Positions 52,621 through 61,125 are shown, counted from the stretch's first letter. The stretch is 64,000 bases of DNA from Pseudomonadota bacterium (GCA_023423895.1 JAFAER010000077.1:16382-80381); one strand, 5' to 3'. The notes: a model not told the origin generated them from the sequence alone. Numbers and translations are program-made.

Positions 52621-53277
52621 ATGGGCATCCGCAAGCGTTTCGGTCGGCGACGTCTCGATGCGCCCGAACCTCTCGAGCAGGTTCTGGAGCGCGCCGGCGA
52701 GAACCGTTTTGCCAAGAAGCAGCTCCCGATCCGGCTTGCGCACTGGCGGGCGGCGGTCGGGCCTCGGATCGCAGACCGCGCGCGGCCGATCGCGCTCGAG
52801 CGAGGCGTCTTGACGGTCAAGGTCGTGTCGAGCGTGTGGGCGAACGAGCTGTCGATGCTCGCGCCGCAGATCATCAAGAAGCTCGCGGAGTCCGCCCCGA
52901 ACGGATCGCCGGGCATCGAGATCAAATCGCTACGCTTCCGGGTAGGGCCGCTCGACGTCATCGAAGGCATCCCCCAGGTCCAGAACTATCGGCAGATCCC
53001 GCCACCTGCCCCGCTCGCGGCGGACATGCAGCGCTCACTCGCGCGAATCGAGGACGACGAGCTCCGCGGCCTCATCGAGAGCGCTGCGAAGGCGAACCTC
53101 GCCTGGCAAACGGCGCCCAAGGTCGCGACGTCGACCGCGCCGCTCAGCGAAGCGCCGCCAGCCTCTCGAGGCCCTCGAGACGCTGGAAGAGGAACCGCTC
53201 GGCCGGACCGTAGCTCGGGAGATTCTTCCGGAGCATCGCCACGTAGCTCCGGAGGCGATTCAGGTCGACGGCAGTGA
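52621..53277 (+). CDS. dciA: DciA-like (DUF721) replicative helicase loader/operator
   Basis: The 218-residue protein has a DUF721/DciA core (about 15-115): LEQVLERAGENRFAKKQLPIRLAHWRAAVGPRIADRARPI and ERGVLTVKVVSSVWANELSMLAPQIIKKL, the second holding the conserved WA-x-EL motif. DciA delivers or controls the DnaB helicase in bacteria lacking DnaC/DnaI. The C-terminal 65 residues are a Ser/Gly/Arg-rich tail that overlaps the 3' end of the convergent FHA gene by 134 bp, so both stops read through each other's coding DNA. The tail is the part least likely to be conserved. Confidence 0.88.
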   Translation: MGIRKRFGRRRLDAPEPLEQVLERAGENRFAKKQLPIRLAHWRAAVGPRIADRARPIALERGVLTVKVVSSVWANELSMLAPQIIKKLAESAPNGSPGIEIKSLRFRVGPLDVIEGIPQVQNYRQIPPPAPLAADMQRSLARIEDDELRGLIESAAKANLAWQTAPKVATSTAPLSEAPPASRGPRDAGRGTARPDRSSGDSSGASPRSSGGDSGRRQ

Positions 53278-53977
53278 CCTTCCGCATCGCGTTGTACAGC
53301 TCGTCGATGACGTGCGCAGGGCACGGCCGCTTCTGCGCTTGATACAGCTCGATGACGTAGTCCGCCCAGCCGCCCTTGCCGGTTGCGGTGGCGAGCTTCG
53401 CGCTGAACTTTGCCGCCTGGTCGACGAGCGTTGGCGGCAGCGGTCTCGACGCGCGCGTCGCCTCGATGACGTCTGCCAGTGCGGAGGCGAGCAGGCGCTC
53501 CGCTTCTCCCGCCTTGCCCATCGCGAGGGCCTTCTCGGCCACGCCGGAGAGGAGCTTGAACTGGTCCGCGCGGCGAACCATGCTCGGCTCGGGATCGCTC
53601 TCGATCTGCAGCTGCGGGATCCCCGAGCTCGGGGTGTTCACCCGCATCTTCGGCAACGTCATCTTGCCGATGCCCATCCCGCCCGAGTTGTGCGGATCCC
53701 GTGCGGCGAGGAGCGTGAGCTCCTGCGAGCCGATCAAGATGCGATCGCCGACGTTGATCGCGACCTTCGCATCGATGCGATGGCCGTTGACGATCACGCC
53801 GTTGCGACTGTTCAGGTCTTCGACGGTCACGCCCGCAGGAGTCACCTCGAAGAGCGCATGTCGACGCGAGACGAGCGGATCGTCGAGCGAGAGCTGACAG
53901 CTCGCGTTCCGGCCGACGGCGAACGTGCCTTCGTTCAGCTCCAGATCGTGCTGTAGGTAGCGGAGCCGAAAGCGCAT
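53144..53977 (-). CDS. FHA-domain protein, paralogue of the upstream FHA gene
   Basis: The 277-residue protein starts with an FHA domain (about 1-95): FAVGRNASCQLSLDDPLVSRRHALFEV holds the Gly-Arg and Ser-Arg-x-His phospho-Thr-binding motifs, and DLNSRNGVIVNG is the Asn-Gly loop. The C-terminal part (about 140-277) is helical. FHA domains bind phosphothreonine, so this protein is a likely reader for the nearby Ser/Thr kinase. The second FHA protein (54417-55307) has the same layout plus a zinc-ribbon insert. It overlaps dciA tail to tail. Confidence 0.9.
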   Translation of the reverse strand: MRFRLRYLQHDLELNEGTFAVGRNASCQLSLDDPLVSRRHALFEVTPAGVTVEDLNSRNGVIVNGHRIDAKVAINVGDRILIGSQELTLLAARDPHNSGGMGIGKMTLPKMRVNTPSSGIPQLQIESDPEPSMVRRADQFKLLSGVAEKALAMGKAGEAERLLASALADVIEATRASRPLPPTLVDQAAKFSAKLATATGKGGWADYVIELYQAQKRPCPAHVIDELYNAMRKVTAVDLNRLRSYVAMLRKNLPSYGPAERFLFQRLEGLERLAALR

Positions 53978-54416
53978 CGTTCAGTGGCGCGACAACTCGA
54001 GGAGTTCCCCTGCCACCCGCAGCGGTCGTCGACCTTCGGTCGACCTCGTCCCCATCTCAAATACCGGGAACGCTGGCAAGCGCGCAAGGGAACAGGCCAT
54101 TTCACACGACGACGTCGAGTCTCGATCGTCGAGGCCGGGCCTCGACGGGCAGATGGAGGTGATGCTGCTGGTCGATCTCACGAGCGACGTGGGGACCGCC
54201 AGCGAGCAAGAGGGTAACAGGTCGCGGGCCGGTAAAGCACGAAACGCCGAATCGGACGAACGCGAGACGTCCTCCGCGCCCTCCAGCCCTGCCGAACCCC
54301 GTGCTGCGGAGCGCCGCGTCGAACGGAGCGCGGCGGCCGCCCGGGCGCGACGTCCCCCGCTCGGTCGGTCCTCCGCTCCCTCCAACACGCGATCCTTTCG
54401 CCAGCGCGACGAGGAG
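53978..54416. other. Gap between the two FHA genes, with a near-perfect palindrome
   Basis: No convincing gene is seen; short frames here have shadow-type composition. CGTCGAGGCC-G-GGCCTCGACG (54127-54147) is an exact 10+1+10 palindrome that could be an operator for the downstream FHA gene or a terminator for the upstream one; no T-run follows it. Confidence 0.45.
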
Positions 54417-55307
54417 CTACGACAAGATGGGTTTGGCGGCGTCGGCGAGCGGAGGCACCGACGAGCGGACGCGCTCGAGCGCGGCAAGCGCCGGTGCTTC
54501 GTCGGGCGCGATACGCAAGGTTCGCGAATGGGCGGCAAGCTGCTCGACCGCGTCGGCCATGTCCGTCGGAAAACGAGCGACGAGCTCCCCCAGGCGCTCG
54601 ACCACCTGTTCCGGCATGACGAGCGGCACGCGGCGGTAGACCTGCGCGACCCACAGGCCCCAGGTGGCGTCCGAGAGCGCCACGCTGGCTCGGGCAGCAC
54701 CGTCGGCGAGCTTCGCGAGCTGAACGCCGTCGATGGGATCACCGCGGACGATCCGCTCTTCGACTTGCACGGTCGCACGCCGAAGGATCCGGTTCACGTC
54801 GTCGAAGCGCTGGAGCGAGAGCGCGCGCTCGAGCACCTCGAGGAAGAGCTGCACGCTCCAGATCGCCTGCGCCGCGGCGCCGAACTGCCCGCTCAGCGTC
54901 TCTTCGTCGAGCGCTTCGGTCGCGCCGCAGTTGGGGCACGCACCGGCCTCTTGCGGGTAAGGCATCCGGCAGCGAGCGCAGTGGCGGAGGAAGCCTGTCG
55001 TCTTGGCCGACGCGTTCGGCGCGGACTCGACGCGGCAGAACACGAGCTCCTGCGTCCCGATGCGAAGCCGGTCGCCGTCCTTCAGCTCCGTCGGCTCCTT
55101 GATCGCATGCCCGTTCAGCTTCACGCCGTTCCGGCTGTTGAGATCGTAGAGAACGGCGCGATCACCATCGAGGACGATGCGAGCGTGATGGCGCGACACG
55201 AGGGGATCCTCGATCGTCACGTGGCAGTCGGAGCTTCGCCCGAGGATCGTCGCCCCGCGGGGGAGATCGAACTCCTGAAGCAGAAACCTCAGACGATACC
55301 GAGCCAA
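54417..55307 (-). CDS. FHA-domain protein with zinc ribbon
   Basis: The 296-residue protein has an N-terminal FHA domain (about 1-95): ATILGRSSDCHVTIEDPLVSRHHARIV and DLNSRNGVKLNG, with all phospho-Thr-contact motifs. Next comes a C-x2-C ... C-x2-C zinc ribbon (HCARCRMPYPQEAGACPNCG, about 108-127), then a helical C-terminal region similar to that of the neighbouring FHA protein (LFLEVLERALSLQRFDDVNRIL). The zinc ribbon is absent from the paralogue. Likely a cytoplasmic reader of Ser/Thr kinase signals. It is the first of two minus-strand FHA genes; the divergent partner is the NifU-like gene. Confidence 0.9.
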   Translation of the reverse strand: MARYRLRFLLQEFDLPRGATILGRSSDCHVTIEDPLVSRHHARIVLDGDRAVLYDLNSRNGVKLNGHAIKEPTELKDGDRLRIGTQELVFCRVESAPNASAKTTGFLRHCARCRMPYPQEAGACPNCGATEALDEETLSGQFGAAAQAIWSVQLFLEVLERALSLQRFDDVNRILRRATVQVEERIVRGDPIDGVQLAKLADGAARASVALSDATWGLWVAQVYRRVPLVMPEQVVERLGELVARFPTDMADAVEQLAAHSRTLRIAPDEAPALAALERVRSSVPPLADAAKPILS

Positions 55308-55825
55308 CCCGTTCTCCCGCGACGTCCGACCCGACAGCCGGTTTGAGTCGAAGTATACCTTCCACGATTCTGGTCGTCACTCGCGGCGTTGTGCATCCGC
55401 ATCTTGGCGGCTCTCGGCCCTCCCGCCTCCAATGTGCGTCTGGTCCTCATTGGGCCATCATTTGGGCCATCGTTTGGGCTTTCATCGGGCTTTCATCGGG
55501 CTTTCATCGGGCATTCGCGTTTCTCCGGCGGGCTCGGTCGGCTCGAGCAGAGACGGCGCATGGCGCACCAGCCTTTCAAACATGAAGGGCGGCCTTTCGT
55601 TTCCGAGACGTCGCCTGCGCGTCCGCGCGCGCAAGGACGCGGACGGCTCGAGGCGCTGAGCACCTGGCGCGGCTCGACGTCGCCGAAAAGGGCGGATCGC
55701 GTCCGGACGAGGCGGACCGACCCCAGAACTCGAGTGAGCGGGCCACCTCGGTGTTGGGAATCGGCCGCGTCGTCACCTATTCTGGTCACCTATGCTAGCC
55801 TGCCCGGGAGGCGAGGCGAGGAGAG
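55308..55825. other. Divergent intergenic region with repeats, upstream of the NifU-like gene
   Basis: No gene is supported. It contains a degenerate 11-bp tandem repeat (about 55450-55515, listed separately). GTCACCTATTCTG (55772-55784) is followed directly by GTCACCTATGCTA (55785-55797), a 13-bp direct repeat agreeing at 11 positions, about 29 bases before the NifU-like start. TATGCT (55791-55796) could be a -10, but no -35 is clear. Confidence 0.45.
55450..55515. repeat. Degenerate 11-12-bp tandem repeat, six copies
   Basis: Six successive units of the type TTGGGCCATCA, changing to TCGGGCTTTCA. The last three copies are nearly identical (GGGCTTTCATC). The array lies in the divergent region between the zinc-ribbon FHA gene and the NifU-like gene and has no coding role. 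Confidence 0.85.
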
Positions 55826-56095
55826 GTGGACGAGGCCACGATGGAGCAGGTGATGAAAGCTCTCTCCGAGCTCGCGGTGCCGCTGGTCAAGGCGGACGGC
55901 GGTGAGCTCTACCTCGTCAGCGCCACGAAGGACGACGTGCACGTCCACCTCGCTGGCACCTGCGCGGGCTGTCCCGGCGCGACGATGACGCGCGAGCGGC
56001 TCCTCGAGCCGACGGTTCGCGGCGTCGCTCCGAAGGTCACGGTCAAGGTGACGACGGGCTGGCGCGTACCGGAAGGCGCGAAAAAAGTGGAGTAG
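55826..56095 (+). CDS. NifU-like iron-sulfur scaffold domain protein
   Basis: The 89-residue protein is a stand-alone NifU C-terminal domain: LAVPLVKADGGELYLVSA and the cluster-binding CAGCPG (C46-x2-C49), followed by MTRERLLEPTVRG. Such Nfu-type proteins carry a [4Fe-4S] cluster between subunits and pass it to apo-proteins. GTG 55826 and ATG 55841 both have purine-rich sites upstream; the first is used here. It may serve Fe-S proteins such as the FTR-like protein, but no isc/suf gene is in the window. A direct repeat precedes it. Confidence 0.92.
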   Translation: MDEATMEQVMKALSELAVPLVKADGGELYLVSATKDDVHVHLAGTCAGCPGATMTRERLLEPTVRGVAPKVTVKVTTGWRVPEGAKKVE

Positions 56096-56116
56096 GCGAG
56101 TTTGGGCCCTTCGGGC

Positions 56117-56376
56117 CCAGGCTCCAGGCTTCAGGCTCCAGGCTCCAGAGGGAGCAGCGCTGCGGTTTCGTCAGGCCTCAGACCTCGCGCTTCGGGCGTC
56201 AGCGGGGCCGGCCTCGAGCTGCGGGCTCCGTCCGTCGGCTCATCGCGGGACAGAAACAACGAGGCCCACGCCTCCGTCCGGAGGGTGGGCCGTATCGTTC
56301 GTCGAGAGGAGCCGCTCAGGTCAGCGCAGCTCTCTCTCTCTTCTCCCTGGAGCCTGGAGCCTGGAGCCTGGAGGCT
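56117..56376. repeat. Imperfect inverted repeat arms at a convergent junction
   Basis: The left arm (about 56116-56153) is built from GGCTCCAGGCTTCAGGCTCC-type words, and the right arm (about 56344-56376) from CTCCCTGGAGCCTGGAGCC, its near-perfect reverse complement. Each arm contains three to four copies of a 10-11-bp word. The arms flank a strong hairpin (56263-56291) and sit between the convergent NifU-like and lipoprotein genes, the same arrangement as at 9.0-9.5 kb. Confidence 0.8.
56250..56291 (-). terminator. Rho-independent terminator of the lipoprotein gene
   Basis: GGCCCAC (56263-56269) pairs with GTGGGCC (56285-56291) and CCTCCG with CGGAGG, giving a 13-bp stem with a single bulge and a two-base tip. 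On the minus strand it is followed by TCGTTGTTTCTGT, a T-rich run. It lies 90 bases beyond the lipoprotein stop. Confidence 0.65.
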
Positions 56377-56380
56377 CCGC

Positions 56381-57376
56381 TCACTTCTTCGTCGTCGTCT
56401 TCTTCCCCGCCGGGGCTGCCGACGGCGCCGCGGTCGGCGCGTTCGGGTCGACGCGGTTCGAGCCGCCCGTGACGGCCTTGATCGACGGATCGATCTCGTT
56501 CGGATCCTCCGGCTTGTTCGGACGAAGCGCGGCGAGGTTCGAGACCGTGCTGTTGTCCTCGATCACGACGCCGACCACGCGATCGCCGGAGCGGTCGATC
56601 GCGCGAAGGTGATTGGCGCCGTCTTTCCAGTCGACGGTCGTGGCGGCGATGCCCTTCGCGGGGTCGGCCTGCTGGACTCGTCCCTGCGCGTTGAGCTGCG
56701 CGTTGATCTTGTTCACCGACTCGAGGAAGGTCTTGCCCATCGGGGCCCCCTCGGCGAGCGGGACCTCGTCGTACATCTTCCAGAGGCGATCGTTGATGAA
56801 GAAGAAGTAACGCTTCTTCCCCTGGCGCTGGATCCACATCAGCGCCTCTTTGTTCTTGTACGTGTACTCGTTCCGGATGCCGGTCGTGTCGTAGCCGGTC
56901 GGCGTGTCCTTGAACTCGACGTAGCTGCGGGAGAACGCTGCCTTCGCCTGCTCACGCTCCGCCTCGAGCGCCGTCTGCTCGGGACCGACGCGCGCCTTCG
57001 CGAGCTTCTCGTCGTAGTCCTTCCAGATGATGCCGTTCGTCTGGGTGAACTGCTTCGTGACGTCGGCGTGGCTCATGCCCCACTTGAGGCCGTCCATGAA
57101 GGGCGCGAGGGTGCCGACCTGCGGCGCATCGCCCCCCTTGCCCACCGCCGCCTTGCCGGCGGGCGGCGATCCGAGGACGTCACCGCTACCGGACGAGTCG
57201 CCTCCCGAGCCCGTGGAGCTCGACGAGCCCGACGTGGACGAGGATGTCGAGTCGCTCATCGGATCCGGCGGGTCGGGGATGTTGGCCTGCTTCGGCGGCT
57301 CCTTCGGACCGCAGGCGAACACGAATGCCAGCGTGACCGCGATGCCAGCGGCGCGAGCGGAAGAGCGGACGTTCAT
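56381..57376 (-). CDS. Hypothetical lipoprotein with Ser/Gly linker
   Basis: The 331-residue product has a lipoprotein signal (ARAAGIAVTLAFVFAC) and a Ser/Gly/Asp linker (about 37-80). A globular domain (about 85-290) contains LAPFMDGLKWGMSHADVTKQFTQ, YDTTGIRNEYTYKNKEALMWIQRQGKKRYFFFINDRLWKMYDE and FLESVNKINAQL. The tail is Ala/Pro/Thr/Lys-rich. KYFFFINDRLWK strands flanked by helices suggest a small ligand-binding fold, but I cannot name a family. ATG 57376 is the start nearest the signal; the frame continues to 57970 only by reading into the divergent gene. A terminator lies downstream. Confidence 0.75.
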   Translation of the reverse strand: MNVRSSARAAGIAVTLAFVFACGPKEPPKQANIPDPPDPMSDSTSSSTSGSSSSTGSGGDSSGSGDVLGSPPAGKAAVGKGGDAPQVGTLAPFMDGLKWGMSHADVTKQFTQTNGIIWKDYDEKLAKARVGPEQTALEAEREQAKAAFSRSYVEFKDTPTGYDTTGIRNEYTYKNKEALMWIQRQGKKRYFFFINDRLWKMYDEVPLAEGAPMGKTFLESVNKINAQLNAQGRVQQADPAKGIAATTVDWKDGANHLRAIDRSGDRVVGVVIEDNSTVSNLAALRPNKPEDPNEIDPSIKAVTGGSNRVDPNAPTAAPSAAPAGKKTTTKK

Positions 57377-57442
57377 GCGGTGGACGGTAACACAACGTGC
57401 CGCCCACTCGCCAACAGGGCGCGCCGCTGGTAAGGGAGAGCC

Positions 57443-58039
57443 ATGCTCGTGCGCTGGGCTCCGTCGGCTCGTCCGCTCGGCCTCGTTCCGAAGGTCGTCG
57501 CGGTCGCGCTCCTCGCGTCGAGCACCGCCTTGCTGGGGTGCGGCGGCGGCACGGCCGGAAGCGGTCCCAACCGCCCTGTGTCGACCTATTCCGGTCGCCA
57601 GGCCGACCTCTTCGACGACACGATCGAACCCGCCGCAGTGGGCCTCGATTTCGACCGCGGCTACTCCCCTCGCCTCGACAAGGTCCTCCGCGAGCGCGCA
57701 CAGGTCGGCGACGCCGTCCTCCGGGTGCGCGTCTCTACCGTGACGGCGAAAACGGACGGCCCCGATTCGAACTACCAGCTCGGGCTCCACACCGTCGAGA
57801 AGCTCGCGGGCAGCCATCCTCCGCCGACCGACTTCACCGTCCAGATCAACAAGGCGAGTGAGTCGCACGGCATCATGAAGAACTTCGAGAGCCGCCTCGT
57901 CGGCTACTCGTTCATCGCGTTCGTACGTGAGTTCGCCCACCCGAGCGGCGACCGAGAGGTGCACTTCCACCTCGCTCCCGACACGAAAGACGTGAAGGCG
58001 GCGGTCGGGGACGCGATGATCATGGGCGAGCTGAAGTAG
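57443..58039 (+). CDS. Hypothetical lipoprotein upstream of map
   Basis: The 198-residue product has a lipoprotein signal (LVPKVVAVALLASSTALLGC) followed by a Gly/Ser/Asn stretch and one domain with strands VGDAVLRVRVSTVTAKTDG, YQLGLHTVEKLAGS, and RLVGYSFIAFVREFAHPSGDREVHFHLAPD. No enzymatic motif is seen. ATG 57443 has GGGAG upstream. It ends 21 bp before map and is on the same strand, so they may be co-transcribed. A beta-sandwich envelope protein is the best description. Function unknown. Confidence 0.75.
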   Translation: MLVRWAPSARPLGLVPKVVAVALLASSTALLGCGGGTAGSGPNRPVSTYSGRQADLFDDTIEPAAVGLDFDRGYSPRLDKVLRERAQVGDAVLRVRVSTVTAKTDGPDSNYQLGLHTVEKLAGSHPPPTDFTVQINKASESHGIMKNFESRLVGYSFIAFVREFAHPSGDREVHFHLAPDTKDVKAAVGDAMIMGELK

Positions 58040-58060
58040 CCGAAGCAGTAGAGGTCAGCC

Positions 58061-58858
58061 GTGGCGATCGAGATCAAGGGCGCGAAGGAAATCGAAAAAA
58101 TGCGTGTCGCCGGCCAGATGGCCGCGGAGACGCTCGTGCTCATAGGCGAGAAGCTTCGCCCGGGGATGACGACGGAGGAGATCAACACGATCGTCCACGA
58201 AGACACGATCCGGCGCGGCGCTCGGCCCGCACCGTTGAACTACCGGGGCTTCCCGAAGAGCGTCTGCACGTCGATCAACGACGTCGTATGCCACGGCATC
58301 CCGGACGGCACCGTCCTGAAGAACGGCGACATCATCAACGTCGACATCACGACCGTCTACGACGGCTTCTACGGCGACACCTCCGCGACGTTCTACATCG
58401 GCACGCCGAGCAAAGAGGCACGCCACGTGGTGGAGGTCGCTCGCAAGGCGCTCGATCTCGGCATCGCCGAGGTTCGCGAAGGCTCACGCCTCGGCGACAT
58501 CGGCGCGGCGATCCAGGAATACGTCGAGGCGCAGGGCTGCAGTGTCGTGCGTGACTTCGTCGGTCACGGCATCGGCCGGCGCTTCCACGAAGATCCGCAG
58601 GTGAAGCACTACGGTCGGCGAGGCAGCGGCGAGCGCCTCAAGGCCGGGATGATCTTCACCATCGAGCCGATGGTGAACCTGGGCGGCTTCGAGGTCGCCA
58701 TCGACCCGATCGACAAGTGGACCGTCACGACCGTCGACGGCTCGCTCTCCGCGCAGTTCGAGCACACCTGCCTCGTCACGAAGACGGGCGTCGAGCTGCT
58801 GACGAAGCGGCCGAAGCCGCTCCGGCTGAGCGAGAACCTGGCGACGATCCTCGCCTGA
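58061..58858 (+). CDS. map: Methionine aminopeptidase, type I
   Basis: Map removes the initiator methionine from nascent proteins. The 265-residue protein has the five metal ligands of the pita-bread fold at D95 (NVDIT), D106 (GDTSATF), H169 (VGHGIG), E202 (IEPM) and E234 (FEHT), plus the substrate histidine H78. The spacing equals that of the E. coli enzyme. GTG 58061 has a modest AGAGG site. It follows a lipoprotein gene closely. Unlike many bacteria, no adk, infA or secY gene is adjacent. Confidence 0.97.
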   Translation: MAIEIKGAKEIEKMRVAGQMAAETLVLIGEKLRPGMTTEEINTIVHEDTIRRGARPAPLNYRGFPKSVCTSINDVVCHGIPDGTVLKNGDIINVDITTVYDGFYGDTSATFYIGTPSKEARHVVEVARKALDLGIAEVREGSRLGDIGAAIQEYVEAQGCSVVRDFVGHGIGRRFHEDPQVKHYGRRGSGERLKAGMIFTIEPMVNLGGFEVAIDPIDKWTVTTVDGSLSAQFEHTCLVTKTGVELLTKRPKPLRLSENLATILA

Positions 58859-59055
58859 CGGGCTTCGGCTCGGTCCGCCTTCATCGACGCGCGCTCGGCG
58901 TTCGCGGCGTCGCGCGCGTGCTGGAAAGTTCCATCCCCGGACCTTCAGGTCCGCGCGATTGGGCCTTGGAGGCCGACTAGTTACGAGCGATCGCTGAAGC
59001 GCCGTCGAGGGGTGCGGCTTGCCGCTCTCCTACCGGATGCTACCTGTCCCACATC

Positions 59056-61125
59056 ATGACCCGCACGATGGTGGCGCTCGGTCGTCCGTCGCTCGTCCTC
59101 TCGGCTGCGCTGCTCGCCCTCGGAGCATCGGTGCTCGGCGCGTGCACGATCGAAGACGCGACCGAGGACGCCGAGACCACCGAACAAGAGGTCGCGTCGA
59201 ACGTGCACGTGCTCACGTCGCGCAACGATCTCGATCGGACGGGCGCGAACCCGCGCGAGAAGATCCTGAACACGACCAACGTGCGCTCGGCGACGTTCGG
59301 ACGGCTCTTCTCGCGAACCGTCGACGGACAGATCTACGCGCAGCCGCTCTACGTCGGCGGCGTGAACGGCAAGAACGTCGTCTTCGTCGCGACCGAGCAC
59401 AACTCGATCTACGCGTTCGACGCCGACGACACGCGGCCGAATGCTCCTCCGCTCTGGACGAGGAACGTCGGCACGCCCGTCTCCTCGAGCGACACCGGCT
59501 GCGGCCTGCTGGGTCCGGAGGTCGGCATCACGTCGACGCCGGTCATCGACCTCCAGGCGAAGACGATCTGGTTCACGTCCCGCAACAAGGAGAACGGGAA
59601 GTTCTTCCACAAGCTGCACGCGCTCGACATCGCGACGGGCAACCCACGCCCGAACAGTCCCGTCATCATCACCGCGCAGGCGGCCGGCAACGGTGACGGC
59701 TCGGTCAACGGAGTCATCCGCTTCGATCCGCTGCGGCAGATGCAGCGCCCCGGCCTGCTGAAGGTCGGGGGCAAGATCCATCTCGGCTTCGCTTCGCTCT
59801 GCGACATCAGCCCGTATCACGGTTGGGTGCTCGGCTACGACGCGACGACGCTCGAGCAAACGAACGTGCACATCACGACGCCGAACGGCGGTGAAGGCGG
59901 CATCTGGAACGGGGGCGTCGGCCTCAACGCCGACACGAGCGGCGACATCTATTACACGTCGGCCGACGTCTACGACACGAGCGGCCGGCCGCAATTCAAC
60001 GGCGCCGGCAACCTCGGCAACAGCATCGTGCGCCTGCACGATGACGGCAGCGCGTTCTCCGTCGTCGCGAAGTTCACGCCGTTCGACACGAGGATTTTCA
60101 GCCCGCAGGACCGCAGCCTCGGCAACGGCGGCGGCATCCTCATCCCGGGCACGAACCTCTTCGTCGCTGGGGACAAGCGCGGCGTGAACTTCCTCGTCGA
60201 CCGCGACGACATGGGTGGACCGACCGGGCAAGCCGACCAGGACGCGCAGATCGTCCAGAAGTGGCAGGGCTCCGCGCGCGGTGTCTGGGGCGGCGCCGCA
60301 TACTTCAAGAAGGGCAGCGGCGGCTTCTACTACGTCTGGGGCATCGGTGATCGGCTGCGCGCGTACAGGTTCAACGGCCAGACGTTCGATCTCCCGCCGC
60401 TCGTCAACACGACGACGCTCACCGGCTACCCTGGAGGCGCGCTCTCGGTCTCGTCGGACGGCGAGCTGGCCGGCACGGCCATCCTGTGGGCCGTTCGCGG
60501 CAAGCGCACGAGCCCGGGCCTCGCCGCGAGCACGGGCGCCGGTACGCTGCTCGCGTTCGATGCGAACGACATCACCCGGCAGCTCTACTCCAGCGACGAA
60601 AAGCCCGGCGACATGCTCGGCGAGGCGACGAAGTTCGCGCCACCGACCGTCGCCAATGGACGCGTGTTCGTCGGGACGTCCTCGAACCAGCTCGTCGTGT
60701 ACGGCCTCGCGGTCCCGACCTCGCCGCTCGCCGACGGGGGCGCTCCCGCCTCGGACGCCGGTACGGGCACGGACGCCGGAAGCGATGCCGACGCCGACGC
60801 ATCAGGCCCCGTCCCCACGTGGTCGCAGCTCTATGCGCAATACTTCGGGCCCGGAACGCCAGGCCACTGCAGCGGGACGGGCGGTTGCCACACGAACCTG
60901 CGCGGCGGCTTCAAGTGCGGCACGAACAAGGACCAGTGTTACGCGGGCCTCGTCGCCGCGGGTTTGATCGATCCGGCCGCCCCGACGCAATCGAAGCTCG
61001 CGATCACCGGCGAGTCGCCGCTCGCGTGGTTCGGCGGCGGCATGCCGATCGACGACCCCGCCCCGAACCCGGAAGCCGCTGCAGCCGTGAAGGCTTGGGT
61101 GAACGCAGGGGCGCCGAACGACTGA
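59056..61125 (+). CDS. Beta-propeller lipoprotein with C-terminal cytochrome-like segment
   Basis: The 689-residue product has a lipoprotein signal (LSAALLALGASVLGAC) and six or seven blades of PQQ/WD-like repeats (GRLFSRTVDGQIYAQPLYVGG, NVVFVATEHNSIYAFDADD, GITSTPVIDL, NGRVFVGTSSNQLVVYGL). An Asp/Ala/Gly linker (about 555-585) follows, then a short helical domain with CSGTGGCHTNLRGG (about 608-621). The latter looks like a haem-attachment site but has C-x5-C-H in place of C-x2-C-H, so haem binding is uncertain. PMPIDDPAPNPEAAAAVKAW-type helices follow. A surface redox or binding protein is plausible. Convergent with recN. Confidence 0.75.
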   Translation: MTRTMVALGRPSLVLSAALLALGASVLGACTIEDATEDAETTEQEVASNVHVLTSRNDLDRTGANPREKILNTTNVRSATFGRLFSRTVDGQIYAQPLYVGGVNGKNVVFVATEHNSIYAFDADDTRPNAPPLWTRNVGTPVSSSDTGCGLLGPEVGITSTPVIDLQAKTIWFTSRNKENGKFFHKLHALDIATGNPRPNSPVIITAQAAGNGDGSVNGVIRFDPLRQMQRPGLLKVGGKIHLGFASLCDISPYHGWVLGYDATTLEQTNVHITTPNGGEGGIWNGGVGLNADTSGDIYYTSADVYDTSGRPQFNGAGNLGNSIVRLHDDGSAFSVVAKFTPFDTRIFSPQDRSLGNGGGILIPGTNLFVAGDKRGVNFLVDRDDMGGPTGQADQDAQIVQKWQGSARGVWGGAAYFKKGSGGFYYVWGIGDRLRAYRFNGQTFDLPPLVNTTTLTGYPGGALSVSSDGELAGTAILWAVRGKRTSPGLAASTGAGTLLAFDANDITRQLYSSDEKPGDMLGEATKFAPPTVANGRVFVGTSSNQLVVYGLAVPTSPLADGGAPASDAGTGTDAGSDADADASGPVPTWSQLYAQYFGPGTPGHCSGTGGCHTNLRGGFKCGTNKDQCYAGLVAAGLIDPAAPTQSKLAITGESPLAWFGGGMPIDDPAPNPEAAAAVKAWVNAGAPND

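Noticed and set aside
53981..54778. 265-codon minus-strand ORF between and over the FHA genes
   Set aside because: It overlaps the zinc-ribbon FHA gene in another frame and is Ser/Arg-rich without structure.
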